Source: Nautilus pompilius (taxonomy: Eukaryota; Mollusca; Cephalopoda; Nautilida; Nautilidae). Taken from it: a stretch of 64,000 nt of DNA. The translations under genes were made by a program, and so were the position numbers. The DNA is taken from the NCBI GenBank assembly GCA_018389105.1, contig JACATO010001118.1, positions 124,001 through 188,000 on the forward strand. The letters are read 5' to 3'. Below, piece by piece: positions 1 through 15,304 of the stretch. A model generated the notes under the pieces. That model searched no databases. It was not told where the DNA came from and saw only the letters and a list, made by a program, of their open reading frames with translations. Every line of letters begins with the position of its first letter. The stretch's first letter is position 1.

Positions 1-365
1 GGCTATCTGTCCCACACTAATTATCTGCCCTTCGTGGTAAAACCTAAAAAAAAGCCAACAACCTTTTATCAGTCTAACCCCGGAAAAGTTGTCACTGTAT
101 GGCTTACAAGACAATATTCCTGTCCTACGACCTTTCACCACCTCCACTAGAAATGCTATATTAGATGTATCACCTTTAACGAACTATTTCAAATCGTAGT
201 CCTGGCGGTCTCTGCTTGAGATCAGAGAAAGCGACGAACCGCTTTAAAGTGCGCAAGAATACATCTTAGTCGGGTGGCAAGTAAAATACATACATACCCC
301 GACCACTCGTCAAATAGGCAGTTTCTTAAAGACAGCCAACGAACTGAATATCTCCCCCTAACCCC

Positions 366-386
366 CAACCAACCAACCAACCAACC
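366..386 (+). repeat. (AACC)n short tandem repeat
   Basis: Five tandem AACC units. Confidence 0.9.
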
Positions 387-3300
387 CGATAAACAAACTG
401 TCAGGAAAAGGTTTAGGAAAGCTGTGTTTTTTTTTTTTAACGCTTCCATTTAATTCTGTCACGTGTTTCAATTATCTCGAACTACAACAGACTTCGACAG
501 CAGCGGACTTTATCTCCTCTCGGCATTAACGGTAAATTCATCACGAATCCTGCCTGCGGAAAATGTCAGGTTCACTGCAGCTTAACCAGTAACAAATCCT
601 ATTAAACGCTGATTGTACCATTTCTCTTAATTTTCGCAATTTCCAAGATTTACTGAACAGTTTGAACGGCTTCGTGGAGTTCATATCGGGTAAAAATGTC
701 ACGAAAGAAATGAAAAATAATCACAAAATATCATCGAATTTTTCTTTTTCTTTCTGTCCTCAGAATTTACGTAGCAAAATTTGAATCGCGAAAATAGGTT
801 TATCAGCGTTCAGATTCTGCCAAGAGATCCGGAGAGCAGACTCAGCCGCTTACCTCGTCCCCGGGGCCCTTTATGCTCCGTACTATTTCAGAGATACGGA
901 ACATAATGGCCCCTGGGAACAGGGTGAGTCATTCGTCGTTAATACCCGCATGGCAATATGTGTGTGTGTGTGATGTCCATTGTCTTCTTAAAGTCCGTTT
1001 TGTCATTATCGATCCTTTAAATAGTCTTCAAGAAATTAACGACACGATGCGGAACAGATTTAAGGCACCACCTGGTGGTTGTTGTGGATGGGATTCGACC
1101 GATATAGTTACAGACCGTCGTTCAGATCGAAGCCACTATTCCCGATAGGAAAGTGGTAAGTATGAAGATTTACAATGCATACAAATACCTGTGTTTGCAT
1201 CTGTTTTACAGACTTCGTCGTAAGAGGCGGTCGTTACGAGAACAGGTACGTGACAGAGCTCCGGGCCCGCCCTGTCCGATGGACTTCTTCCTGGCTTCAC
1301 TGGAAAATCAGAACTCGGGCTAAAAATGTATAAAACGAAATCACGTTTACTTTAAACTTCGTAAGCAGAGGTGTAGAACTTAATGCACCTCATTTCTCTC
1401 GCCGAAAACCGATTTACTTCGTTTAAATCAATAATTGTTCTGTTTAGTAAGCCGACAGGTGGTCTGAATTCCCCGGAAGCTGCGGTGAGCAGAAGAGGAA
1501 GGGCACCCAGTCATGCTGTCCGAGGCATTTGTCCACTATCGCGATGCCCTCTGCAAGATTTGAAACTAAGTGATACCCAGATCCGCATGCTTAATGCGGC
1601 TAAAGGACAAATGCCTAAAGTTAATTACTGGATGCCCTCAATCTACGCTAATACTAACATTCCAATAGCTTGTGGGTGGACCCGGTATTGAGATGCGCCA
1701 ATAATATGCCGAAACCCTCGTTGTTGTCAAGGCAATCTAGCAAGACAACTGTGGATTAGTCAGCCATCTCACACGAAACAGGTAAGGGGCCCAGACAGCG
1801 ACTCACGTTTCCTAGGAGCAGACTGAGCAAACTCTTCCAGCGGGGAAAGTCTAAAACAGCTGTGGTCTCGATTTGCGATGTTCATTTGTTGTCCCAAAAA
1901 CCGTTAGAGGGCGAGGTGTGGTGACTCCCGAAACTTACAAAATGATGCTGCTCGCTCTGGTCGCAAATGCAGACTGTGGTCGGAAGTAACAGCCAATAGC
2001 ACTTGCAGGGAGATGTTCACAAATATGGGCTGAGAAAATGGGCTAGTCATCGCTACAGATGGCCACCTTGTTCCCATCAACAACAGAGCTGGCTGGAGCT
2101 TTGAGGACTTTTACTGGAATATTAAACCCATGAAGAGACCGGTTTTCACACCATACATACAAGCAGTTAGTAAATGCGTAATGCCACAAGTGATCAGACG
2201 ATAACTACGTAGGTATCCCAAACTAAGACAACCTAGAATTTCATAATTGTGGCCATAGACTCTGTTGGCAGCGCTGTCCAAAGTCAGATTAGGTTAGCTT
2301 CCTTCCTGCTGGGTGGGTGGGTTTTGGGAAACGTTTGCTCTTGTTGGCGGGATGATTTTGTAAACATATGCGCAGGCTCATGCTAGTTTTACTGTAAGAT
2401 GAAACAGCTGACCATCTGGTGGGCTCTGCCACTACCAACACTTAACTTCAGCTCAGATACGAACTTCCTGGGAAGAGAGTTTTGCAACACATTCGCTGAG
2501 AACAGCCGCAGAACCCTTGCTCTCCTGACACACGATCGATCGGACAAAAAGGAATAGAATTAGCGTCAAATACTGCATTTTCAATGATCGTTACCCTTCA
2601 CAGACAATAGAAGTTATAGATTTACACAATGAAAGTTCTGTAATTCTGTATTTAACTGCCGTTTTCCCTGTTCTTTGTCTCGACACAAAGTTGTTGCGAG
2701 TTTACTCTTTTTCGTATGCTTATGCTAATTAAAACCACAACAGTACCTATCAGATATCATTATATCAATGCTTGACACGCCTCAGATTCTCCCTCAAGGT
2801 TGCTGAACGGGTTATCTTTTCAGTCTGGTATTTCAAATCACGAAGGTTTGGAGAAAACCTGAGATAGCAGAATAAACGACAACAATCAACAATTTTAAAC
2901 TAACATTTTCTCTTCTTTTTTTTATTACTTGGATGCGATTGTTTTATACAAACCCCTTCCTATTCCATTTATATTCAGATTCGGTTGTAAAAGGTTTTTC
3001 ATTTATCGAAAAATGTCTCTGGAGCATTTTACTCTCCAAGATCTATCGCTAAACTACATCGTTCTTCAAAAAGTGTTTAATGTTCAGGAATTCACTCACG
3101 TAGGTCTTATTTGCAGAAGATCCACGCAAACCAGTAAAATGCATTTTAATGTTTCGCTAAGGAAAAGGAAGAAAGATTTTAAAAGCCGCCAGCGCTCGTA
3201 GCTACATATCACACCGAGGTGTTTGGATGCTACGTGTATCAACAGAGACCGCAGGCGTCAGTCTTTTCTCGAGGCTGACCGGTTCTCTTGATTTCCTGAA

Positions 3301-4285
3301 CTTTCGGTTAGCACAACTGTCTTGCAAGCGGGGTAATCGAAAACAGCTGAAGGGAACTTCGGCAGAGCTCCGCTGTGGAATAAAACCGGATTTTTACAGA
3401 CTTACCTATTTCTTTTATTCGTGAGTTTTTCTTTTAAAAGAGCAGAGCGGAGGAGTCCCCGATTTCTCGTTCGCCGGTGGTTGTAAGATGTCTTCTTACG
3501 CCTTTTACCTGAGAAAACGTTAATTCGTATCGCGAAGATCAGTGAAGCAGCACCTCCTCGCTGGAATTTAGAAACGTAGTTCCGATCGGCACAGACGGAT
3601 GTATGTCCGCGTGTTAAGAGCGCAACCTCTTCATCTTCGGTTCTAATGCGTACAGAGGCAGACTACAGATCGGCTGTTTCTCGAGAGCCGAGACTGATGT
3701 GTGCGAGATCCGATCGAACTAATATTTTGCCTTAAAATCTACTTTTGAAGCATCCCTGAACTACGAAGGCAGAAGTCCGCAACCCCCTCTTTCACCAGTT
3801 TTATCGCGTATCCTGACAGTGGAAGGGGACTAATTCAACGAACTCCAGATTACTCTAATTCGAGATGAAAGAAACAAATCCACCGTTGATTAAACCCATT
3901 TTTTTTTCTGATACAAAAACCAATAGTTCACAAATGCTAAGGTATAGGTTCCATTCGCAATACCCCGAATACGAGGCAATCACAGCTGTACTTCAGGACA
4001 GATAAAACAGCTCTTCAGTAACACCACATCCGCAGCCCCCGATCGAATAATCCCTTTAATTCTGTTTTTAATTTCAGAGATTACCAACGGGTAAGAGATC
4101 CGGTTCGACCGTAACGTTAGTCATTCCCCGCACCATATCATTCGACGCTTGTAGATTTCGTTAGCGGAAACCATGTGGAAAATGGCCGGAAACCAAACCA
4201 TCAGTTTTCCACGTGATTTCCGCTATTCTTGCTGGAATGCATAAAACAACTATTTGGAAAGTATTCTCTGTAAGTAAGCCTAATT

Positions 4286-4363
<78 letters not shown>
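4286..4363 (+). repeat. (TAA)n microsatellite
   Basis: About 78 bp of uninterrupted TAA repeats. Confidence 0.97.
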
Positions 4364-4366
<3 letters not shown>

Positions 4367-7300
4367 ATTTAAAAGCCTCAAACAAATACGTAAATCGCTG
4401 TTTAAGTGATGAATTGAATGATGGTTTTGACACCGTAAACATCTGTGACTTTTGCGCACTAAGAAGAAGGAAAAGGGAATTGCACAATTTAAAATCCGCA
4501 GATCGATAGTGATATAATTTTTACACTAAGCGTTCCCAAGTGCTGCTGGAACTAAGCCCGCGTGGCTTAAAGATATTCACTGGGCATGACAGTATTTATC
4601 TCCGCATCTTCCGGTGAATGGTCAAGCCTGTTACGTTGTTTTTATCATCGACTGGCGCTGAGCGAGTTTGATCTCGCCAGCCAGAGATCTCTGCCCTTGA
4701 GGGATGGATGGGTGGATGGATGGAGGTGTTGGAGCCCAAAAATGCAACTCGAGCTGAAAAGAAATTAAATCTAATCATACGACGAAAATCTGTAGGCATT
4801 TTGGTGCTAGGACGAGTAATAAATACACGCGTAATGTCGCTGTATTTCGAGAATAGCTTTTTTTTCTTCTGGATAACCCCATTCCTTCCCTCCAAAATAT
4901 TTAATCTACTTACAAGCGGATATTGGATTGTTTTTAAATCGCTATTGTGCGTTTAAAAAAAAAAATCCAGATCGTAATAAAAGCGCATCCAGGCAACCAA
5001 CCTTCGCGACAACACTGAAGAATTCTGTAGAACCGAACAATGACTAAGATTGTAACGTATGCATGTTTTACAAGCACTAGTTTGGCTTATTCGGTTTTAA
5101 GGAGATACCGAGTGATCTTATAAGTTTTGTTCTACTAATAAAACATCTATTGATGATTTACGCTATTTGTTAGGCAATGATAAAGCTCAGGACACCGAAA
5201 TTGACATTTAATGTGCAATCAACATCTTTGGAAACTGTTCGCGGTGGAATTTTCGAAAGTAGCTTCTGAAGTCAACCGGAAAAGAGTCAGCTGACCATAA
5301 CGGAAGCCTGACAATTATTTTTTGTCTCTACAAACCCGACAGGGCTTTTAAAATCTCTGACAGTTCACGACGTAGGTACCTCACGGGCGTGTGGATGAAA
5401 AGGGATTAAAAATAAATGCTTTCTGATGATGATTTGGGTTTTTTTAAAATGTATTTATTTCCATTTCTCTAAACATAAAGAGTTGCATCCCTGACTGCGC
5501 CTATTTTACAATCATCATTTCCCTAGAAACGGCATTCGTCAGTGTTTTCGAGACGATAGGTAAATGCTCAGTGTTGGCGTTTTCACGTACAGCTGCTCGC
5601 CGCGAGAACTTGTCGTGCGGGTAAGAGTTAAAAGGCTGCTCCAACTGGATAAGGACTTCTGGAGAAACGGACCGGTGACTAGCCGGAAACCCCCCACCCA
5701 CCCTGTTGCAATCGGTCAGTTCACTTACTATCTCTTTTTCCAAATCGGTTCGACGCTGACTTCCGGGGAAGAAAAAAAAATGGTATTAGAAAACAAATAT
5801 TAATCGACAAATTTCTCTTTTTGAATTGACGTGAAGTAGCTCACTTATATATCATCATCTGCATTTCATAAATCAATTGTCAGTTCTGCGCATATTTTTC
5901 CTTATAATACTACGTTGGGGGGCTATTCAGTATAATCAAATATTTAATAGCCGTGTTTACTCAAGACTTCTATGCGTCAAACAATAGTGCGATACAATAA
6001 ACTGAAGATCTAAATTCAGTTGCTACTGTCCCACATTCGTCGCTGCGATGTTACGTGTTGAAATAAATCAACAATGAACAATACAAAATAAAGACTACAA
6101 TTTAGCGTTTAGCTGATTTTGCTGAAATGTTAAATGTTTTAAAAAAAAATTTCTGATTAATAACAGGGTTGCTTCATTGGTTTCACACTTAAATGATGCT
6201 TGCAACGGTAAATGTAATTATAATGCTTTCGTTCATTGCCATTACCATACAGAATGATTAGATGGCGAGTTTAGTTTACAGTAATAGTATTAATCGATTT
6301 AAAATCGTACTGATGTCCACCTCTCTTCCCTTGAGTCAGTAATGATGGCTTTCTGCCAAATGCTAAAACCAACGGTAAATGTAGGGTTAAATCTTCGATT
6401 AACGAGAATGGTGCGAGGTAGTGGGATTCATAATAATCTAATCCTTGAGGATAGATGATTTTGATGGTGAATAGAGCGATGGGTCAATCTACCTTTGCTC
6501 GTGTTCTTGTATAGGCAAGTTAGTTATACAAACTAGAATCATCTGTTTCATCTGTTAGCTTTATTCAGCAGTGGTTAATTATTTCTTTTTTTTGCGTAAA
6601 TCATTTAATACAAATTAAGAGAACTACTCATAATCCCATGATTAAAGATGTACCTGTTTATTTTTTTTAATTACTGTACTAATGTACCAAGAGATCATCT
6701 TAAAGATAAAAGTATGTAAATGAAACCTAAAATTTTACTTTTGTTGTAATCATAGATGGTTTTTCGTCTAATAGACTTATTTAATCAACAAATGGATTTT
6801 GCAGTATAATTCAACCTATTTTTGAAATTTTAATTCTTTAAAGTGCATCTATGGAGATAATAAACAAAGAAGATATCTGATTCTTATTAACATCACACTA
6901 GATTTTTGAGTGTGTGTAGGGTACCAGATGACGCAGACAGGATGCTAGAAGTCAAGATGTATGTTACACTGTGCGACTAAGACAACATTTCGCATAATTT
7001 TTTTATTTTTACTTTCCATTTTGCCCATATTTAAATTTTGATTAGTTTAATATAGACACCATAACTGTACTGCATATTCCACACGCGACTTAACTAAGGC
7101 TTGTAACAACAAAAAGTACCAATAACATATGCTTGTCCTGTGGGTATTACCTTTCTTGTAATACCTTGAAGCGCATTAGTAACGTGCCACGGAAAATTTG
7201 TAAGTAGAATTTAGTTTATGATGCAGCGAGTGGGATGAAAACTATACGCTGATGATGCCAGCCATTTAGCAACAGAAACGTGGCGCTGTGAAGAATGTGG

Positions 7301-8637
7301 TTTTGGAACGTTTTTAAGGCGGGGCGGTTGACCTCCAACAGATACAATGGACGCCAGGCAACACCTTGCCGCCATGGAAGCTTGAGTCATGGTTACCGCC
7401 CTTTCCCCATCTTCGGGGGGGGCGTGGTGATCTTGCCCCAGTGTCTGGTTCATGCTGCGTGCGCAACAGGTGCGTGACGGCACCAACCTTGTCTTTGAGA
7501 TGCCAGTGGACCGCGCTAAGATTACCCCTCCGTTTTACGCCGCAGACGAATATCGCTTCGGTGCCCGTCTGATGTGCCTCGGTATATTTCTCATTTCGTG
7601 GAAAGATAAATAACAATTTACGATTGTAAGATTTTTCTAATTCGCTGAATTTACAAGTATGGAAAAATGCGAACAAATCGATTTAGAACAAAACCGAACA
7701 CAAAAAAAATCCCCGGGTGTATTGTATCTCTACAGAATGGTAACGGTTTTTCAATAACCTTTTTTATTATTATTTTTTAAAGAAAGACTTTAAAATTTAA
7801 TTACATTTGTCTTTGTACAATAATCCCCAAACACAGCAGTCAAACGCATTATTTGTTGCACGCGTTCTTTAAAAATCTGTAATTACACAGTCATTATTCC
7901 TTGCGGATTTTCCCAGACTTTCTACTTTATTTAAAAGTATTTTTCTTTTTGTAACATCTGGTTTCGATTAAATATTCCTTTTAAAAAAGAAAAAAAACAA
8001 CAACAACAGCAACTCCGGAAACTAATTCTCTACGCAATTCCTCCTTTCAGGCTTTTTTGATATCTAGAAGAATTTACTCGCCCTTTTCTGTTGTTGTCGC
8101 TGTCTTTCTTTAGCTATTGTTTCCAATCTTTTCGCAACTTAATTAGATTTATGTTTACTGTTTAAGCATCCGAGGAGTAATCGACGGAAATAATGTTCAC
8201 AGTTTGCTAGCGAGATTAGAAGTTAGAAAAGACAACAAGAAGACACGGCGAACTGTTAAGACAATTTCTGCCCAACTACTTTCGCTTTCGCTTGTTCACC
8301 CCCACAACGCCGCACGGAAGACGTATCAGTACGCGGATGTTGATTTTTGAAATGTTACAGCGGGGGCTGCCTTTTCCCCCACCCCCCAGAAACGATTTTC
8401 TAGCGCATCTGTCGATGGAACTCCCGGTTATGATTCAGCCGAGAGTAGTGAACAAAGAGACTTCCTCCTCCAGATTCTGCACAAGCGAATTCGCTCGGCC
8501 TTTTTTGTGCTTTCTCTTCCGCATTGTTTCGACGTTTTGCGAATCCGCAGAGAAATGAAAGCAACTCCGGTAATCCGGTCTAAGGAGCGTGCCCGACCAG
8601 CAGAAAGAGATGTTAAGCTCTGTTTTCCCGTTTAACG

Positions 8638-8666
8638 ATAATAACAACAACAACAACAACAACAAA
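8638..8666 (+). repeat. (AAC)n short tandem repeat
   Basis: About eight AAC units after GATAAT. Confidence 0.9.
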
Positions 8667-9954
8667 ATTTCTCGAATTATGGTTAAACTAACCGGTGGAA
8701 AATATCGATTCATTCTTAGAGATAGCTCCGTTAATAGTTCAGCTGGTTTGAATTATCACCGACAGCAATTCTTTTAGTTCTGGTGCCGTTTTAAAAGAAA
8801 AGAAAAGAAAAATTCTTTAAAAAGGGATATCAAACTACTACTGGGTGTTTGGCAACAAATCCAGTTTACTTGATTCTCGCGTCATTGCCCATCCCCCAAG
8901 AAAGGTAATGGGAACTGGTTTGGAAACTTGTGAAATCTACCTTTATTGGCAAGCCCTTTTTAAATGCCGTATAAAGATGGTATTTAAAGTCATCAAATAC
9001 GAAAGGTTTTCATTACATTTAACAACACCGCCCCCCAAAAAACCTTTAATATTTTAATACTGAAATACCCGATTAGGGAGAACTATTACTTACTCCGAGA
9101 AGCTGGTTTACACTGAATGACGGCAATTCCGGAAGTCTGCATTAAATACTTGTAAATAATTAACAAGTACGTGTCTTCTCTTCGAGTTTTATTGATGGAG
9201 AGTGGTGATGTCCGGGTGGAACCTCCCAGCTTCCATTAGACCACTAGGTGACTGTTCGGCGCGTGACTGTAGGAATTCGTTATGCAGGAACTCGTGTAAG
9301 CACGTGGATTCTCCGTGGTCTCGAACTCGTGACCGCCGAAGCCATTATTCAGTGCCAGACGAAGTAGCGCGTTCAGCCAGTGGAAGGAAGCGCAGAAAGT
9401 TTCAGTCCAAGAACGGTTCGGACTACGGAAATGAGTCCGTAAGATAACCTCTGAAGATATGCACGGGAAGCTTAATTTCCGTCTACCTGTGATTAGAATA
9501 ATTAGTCGAAGATTTCTTTCTTCTGACGTTCATTAATCGGCGAGAACTCGGCCCTTCAGCCTTAGTTGTCCTGCAGACTAACCACCGTACCACGCCCACT
9601 CTCATAATCGGCGACAGAGGAAGCTGCTCCAAGGTGGATACCGGGTATGAGATTGGTTAGCATCTAAGACGCGTTTTCTTTCGGTCATTTTTAATCAGTC
9701 ACGTGAGCATTTCATCCGGTCTCCTGCCATTATGGAGCAGAGGAGCTAGTTTGTGCGCGTGCGCGGACAAACCGATAATATTTGAGGAAGTTATGTCCAC
9801 ACGAAAAATAATTTTTAAAAAGATGTATCATAAAACCTTTTTATCGGTGGCGTTCTTAAGATGATTTCGTAAAGTTTTAACTTGTCTGGGGAGAAAAGCA
9901 ACTAATCACGTGTTTTATTCAGGACAGTAAATGTTCAGCGCATCAATATTTGCC

Positions 9955-10610
9955 ACGTGATCTCTTTGCTTTATATAGATCACGACACCACGTTTTCAGA
10001 CTTTCACACAAGTTATCAATAACCGTGAACTGTTCTTCCAAATACTATTTAGCGTTTGTTTTTTTTTACAATTGGTTGCTGTTAAACTTTCTCAATAGCT
10101 ATATAACTCTATACAGCCTCTTTACTTTCCAGATGATTTTCCGCAACATTATTTGTATCCCATCATTGACATATTGGAAGATAAAACGTGGACCATTCAG
10201 ATATCTTGAGGAAATCGCTTGGTGGATGAGAAGCTGCCTCTATCTGTCGACAATCAGTATACCTTTAATTTTATGCAAATGTCTGATCTTTGGTCTAATG
10301 TGTAGCCCACACATGTATTGATCCACTCTCTCAGGCTTCAGTGTAGCTGTTGTATGTACACTGTTATACCGCTCACCGGACTGCCCTCGAACAAACTGCC
10401 GTTGATTATCACCAAACAGTCTAAACTTGGACTCGTCTGTAAGAGTTCCTTCTTCCAAGTTTGATCATCCCATTCCTCGCTAGACACCCGCCTCTTCGTC
10501 TATCACACGGGGAACACACCCCGAAATATGTAAGCTCACTTTTGGAAAGTTTGGTCTGTCTTCCTCGACCTCGTCTATTGTTAACAGTACCAGTTTCGCG
10601 TATCCTCAAT
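9955..10610 (-). pseudogene. Decayed Tc1-like transposase
   Basis: The minus strand shows RETGTVNNRRGRGRQTKLSK (the RxTGSVxxRxRxGRPRKL block), then, after an apparent internal deletion, TDESKFRLFGDNQRQFVRG and ERYNSV, a good match to the first-Asp block and the arginine-rich strand after it. Weaker matches follow: FIFQYVND (second Asp) and VIDNLCESLK (the PIENLWxxLK position, with Glu changed to Asp). Several frameshifts are needed. No terminal repeats were identified. Confidence 0.65.
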
Positions 10611-12114
10611 AGAATCTTGCATACATATTCTTCTGAAACATGAAGTTTGGGCTGAAAAATTCCGCATGGTGTAGCCTTTATAAGCTAAGACTTTGATTTC
10701 TTCTAGACACGTCATGTGTTACTTTTTTTTCCATAGGAGGCATAGTATTCACCACACTACAGTAATATATCACCGGCTCTTCTGCAGGTATGGCACTTTC
10801 AGACTGCCTCGCACGACAACCAATCACGACGTACTATACCATCACATGACTGATGTGAATCCTATCACATGCTATTTACTTTTTACACCCAATTTTGTTT
10901 TCTCTGCTTCCATAATTATTTCGATAATTTAGGTTTAAGAGAGAAGAAAGAAAGAAAAATGGCTGCATCTCTGGGACTGTGTTAAGGATTGGCGATGACT
11001 CGTTGTCATGATGCTTATTGACAAAGAGGATGCAATCAGTGGAGTGAAAAAGAAAACAAACAAAAAAAATAAGGAGAATTGCGCTTTGACTGTTTTGACG
11101 GATGAGTTAGGGGTGTTTTTTTTAAATAAAATGTTATAGAGTCATATCCATGTCTACTTTCTTTTTATTGCACGCACTGAACAATGGACAATTTTTTGGA
11201 GAGCAGAAACCTCGCGATATTTCGCGGCTGTGATGTTCGGACGCACGCGCACGAGCCGGTCTAGTACCGCCGACTTTGGCGAGGGAAAGAACATGGCGGA
11301 ACTCTTCTGGTTAGCAACGAAAGAAAAGGGATTGATATTAAAACGCGAGAGAGAAAATACGACCCTGGAGGCGGGAAGAACTCAATCTGACACACTGACG
11401 ACTAAGCCGGATTATCAGTGGCGAACGAGTTTACGTTACACTGATCCGGCACCCTCGATTATCCGGCTGGCCACATATTAACCACACGTCTCTCAAGTAA
11501 ACAGGATTCCTTTTATATTATTTTGACTTAGGAATAATTTGTTCCCTTTAAAGATGAGCACGGGTTAAGGCTTTTATTTAAAGAATGACTGCTTTAATCC
11601 AAGGATCCATGTATCAGCTATAAAACCGACCGATATTGTTCCTGACTTTTTAGATCTTGGAAAGATCACAAATAAACATTTATAATTATATTAATAATGA
11701 TCGCAATACAATGGTGAGGTTTTTCCAAAAGTTGTTTGATTGTTCTCTGATGCAGTCACATTTATTTGCTGGATCTGCCAGAAAACGTAGAAGTTAAAAT
11801 GGACCGGGTAGGCTCTTTGTGACCCGCTACATTCGTGATTTAATAGAAAACAGCCTCACCGGTTTGCATTGGCTAAACACGATCTGCATTATCCCATTTA
11901 AATCATTTCTTCACGGCTCCTGAACAACAGCAAATAGAAATTTAAGTTTCCCCGTGGTTTGTCTAACGCGCTCTTTTTCGCTAAAGAAAACAACGAACAA
12001 TGATTATGGACTTATAACGAATTTTATCGGCGTCCATAATGCAAAAAAAACATGATATTATTTAATACTCAGCTTTATGAGTCATAATAAAAGTGGTTAA
12101 AAAGATACATCGTG

Positions 12115-12678
<564 letters not shown>

Positions 12679-13005
12679 AACAGAAGGCAGTAATTGGCAT
12701 AAGGACTCAATAGAGAAATGCCTTGCTGGAGTGTTATTTTATTGAAACAAAACTCCTGCGTTAACCGTTATGATAGTCTGGCTATTTTTAATCTGTTGCA
12801 TAATTAAGGTTAAGAAAAACTGAATTCAGAAGTATATTATTAAATAAATACTTGCAAAATTGTTTGCATTTATTATTAGGAATCGAGGGTTTTAGTTACA
12901 TGATGATTACTTTCTGAAAGCAGTAACACACAATAAATCGGATTTTTTTCTGAATAATTTGTAAAAACATTTTAAAGCCCCAAAGAGTAGTAGGCAGGTA
13001 GATAA

Positions 13006-13062
<57 letters not shown>
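13006..13062 (+). repeat. (TG)n microsatellite
   Basis: Fifty-seven bases of perfect TG repeat. Confidence 0.97.
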
Positions 13063-13959
13063 TGTGGTTGTCTGTCTAGATAGTCTTGTTTTATAATTCG
13101 CAGCATAATGCCGGCAATAAATTCTTTTAAATACTAAATAAATCTTTGTCTTATTTCACACGCCATAGGGAGATACCTCGGGTGCTTTTCTTTCTCCAAG
13201 AGTGAGACTTATAGCCCAGTGGGTTACGTGCTCTGATGGTTGTTCTGTGCACCGAACGTATCTACTAATCGTTTTATGTACTGAGATTTGAGATATGAAA
13301 TACATCATCTTCCTTCGATGAAGATCTATTTTACTTAGAATGACTTTTAAAACAAAACATGCTCTTCTGACTGATGATGATTCCTTTTTTTTTAATATTT
13401 TTATACGAATGTCACTGACATACAGATTTAAATTTACTATTATGTCGATTTTGCTGTGCAGAATGAATAACTGACAGTGGAAAATGAACATTAATTGTTT
13501 TTCTCAATTAACATAAAATGCCCACAAGTACAAAAATGAAGAATAAGAATAAGAACAAATAAATAAGTAAGTAAAAAAACATATTTTTAAATTAAAAAAT
13601 ATGAACTAACTACAAACGCCTCGATGGTCAAGTGATTTGATATGAGCCATATATAGTGGATTCGAGTCTTTGATCCTATGCTTATAATTAAATGTGAAAG
13701 ATCTTTTACTAAATTATGTACTTAATTTGACAGATAAAGATATTTAATTCTATCAGTTTTAATATTGCATATATTATACGAGGATGGAAGTAAAACAAAT
13801 TAAAACAATTCTTTCTCGTATATGAATAAAACCTAACCCTTCTTTGAATATGTATTGATCACCTAAGTGTTGCAGATCAGATCGGTTTCCTGTTTCGCTG
13901 ACATCGAAAGTTGCTTTCACGTGTTTGGACTAAACAGTTGTCCGGACGTCTCTCGTCGT

Positions 13960-14060
13960 TCTGAGCCCAGCTGGTAGTTCACGAGCGTCGGCAACCGGAG
14001 AGATTCCTGGTTCAAATCCTGGCCTCAGCGTTAGGTGTCATCAGAATTCTGAGATGCCGA
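13960..14060 (+). repeat. tRNA-derived SINE-like fragment
   Basis: A Pol III box-A-like stretch AGCCCAGCTGGTAGTT (13964-13979) and a box-B-like GGTTCAAATCC (14009-14019) are about 30 bp apart, as in tRNA genes. A T-arm can be drawn with one mismatch, but the acceptor stem does not pair, so this is not a functional tRNA. A tRNA-derived SINE head or tRNA pseudogene fits best. Confidence 0.5.
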
Positions 14061-14559
14061 AAACACGTGTATACGACACATCATCCTTCCGCTTGTGACA
14101 AGAAGTTGCAAACAAAAAGGATACGATTTGGATGAAAAGCCAGCCATCCATGGGATGTTTTAAACAGTATCCCGCATGTTTAGAAATGGACAGCAAACAG
14201 TTAGTAAAACTCTAAGTTACTGCAGTATCATAATCACTGTCTGGGCGCAAATTAGAGTAGTTCAGCTGCTACAAGGATGGATGCGGCCATTATACAAGGA
14301 GACCACTCCAACGAGATACTTATGAATATTACTTCAAAACCGTTATATCCCTATCACGTGGTATCGCTGGTGGTTTATTCAACTGATTTACAATTCTACC
14401 ACTAAAAGCTTTCTAAATATTACTATTATCAAGCTATTCCAATACCATTTTAGTTGCGACCTCTAGTATTCTAACCTGATAAGTGATAAAAATGGTTAGT
14501 GTCTACAAGCTCAGAGCCCTTATTTATTCTGAAAATCTTTGGAAGATCACCCCCCCCCA

Positions 14560-14900
14560 ACTGACTGCTTCTAAAATGTTCCAGAGATCTCTCCTTAATT
14601 ATCTGAATCCCAAATGGTTTGGACTGTTCAGATTCTAAGTGCTTATAACCTGGTAAAACGTTTTCGTGAATCCACGCTAAAGTCATTCTGGAATCATAAT
14701 ATCCTTTCTTAACCCTCTCAGATCTATCTGACTTATGCCATCTAAGGTAAATCCCCACCAAAGCATAGAAACAATAGTTAGGGTTTGACATGGACTGGCT
14801 GCATACTTAGTCAACTGCACTCGTGACGCAAACCACGAAAGGTTACAACAATACGGCTTTGTTCTTAGAAAGGGGGTTATCTTAACGACGACGGCGTCGT
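14560..14900 (-). pseudogene. Possible Tc1/mariner-type transposase remnant
   Basis: Two overlapping minus-strand frames contain VSMLWWGFTLDGISQIDLRG (compare SVMVWGGISxDGxTxL) and VKKGYYDSRMTLAWIHENVLP (compare GVKxxxxYYxxxVLxxxVLP). Their order and spacing fit one transposase with a frameshift. No catalytic Asp block is clear, so this is tentative. Confidence 0.35.
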
Positions 14901-15281
14901 GTGTCACAATCTCTATGGCTCAACCTGGTCTGGGTAATACGGACTTAAAAGTTAGTGGGATGCAAATGCACCCCAGGTGGCACACATAGGGTTAAATATC
15001 AAAGCCACAGCGCCGGGGAAGAGGTCGAATATATATTCTGAAATACATAAGATTAGTATTTAGAGGAGCTGATCCTCAGTTTACACAAAACATGGCTGGA
15101 CACGTTGACGTGACTGCTGTCGATAAATCTCTTTGCGCTGCAAGTTAGAAGGTAATTTTCGGGCAAGAAGATATTTTCCAAGTCCAATTTAATTTCTAAC
15201 AGCTACAGTTCTGTCGATCCACACATGATTAAACTGCCAAAAATGCTCAGAATTCTAAACCGTTTATCGTGACAGTATATT

Positions 15282-15304
15282 TATTATTATTATTATTATT
15301 ATTA
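15282..15304 (+). repeat. (TTA)n microsatellite
   Basis: Short perfect TTA run. Confidence 0.95.

Larger units (their letters stand above)
1..9954. other. No gene recognised (distal upstream region)
   Basis: Apart from the short repeats listed, I see no coding exon with family similarity, no RNA gene and no complete transposon. Open frames are short and show no codon-use or motif support. Confidence 0.6.

Noticed and set aside
1480-2200. Possible transposase remnant upstream
   Set aside because: A few residues resemble Tc1-like blocks in several frames, but no ordered set of motifs could be found.
13961-14032. Functional tRNA gene
   Set aside because: Box A and B motifs are present but the acceptor stem does not pair and one T-stem pair is mismatched.
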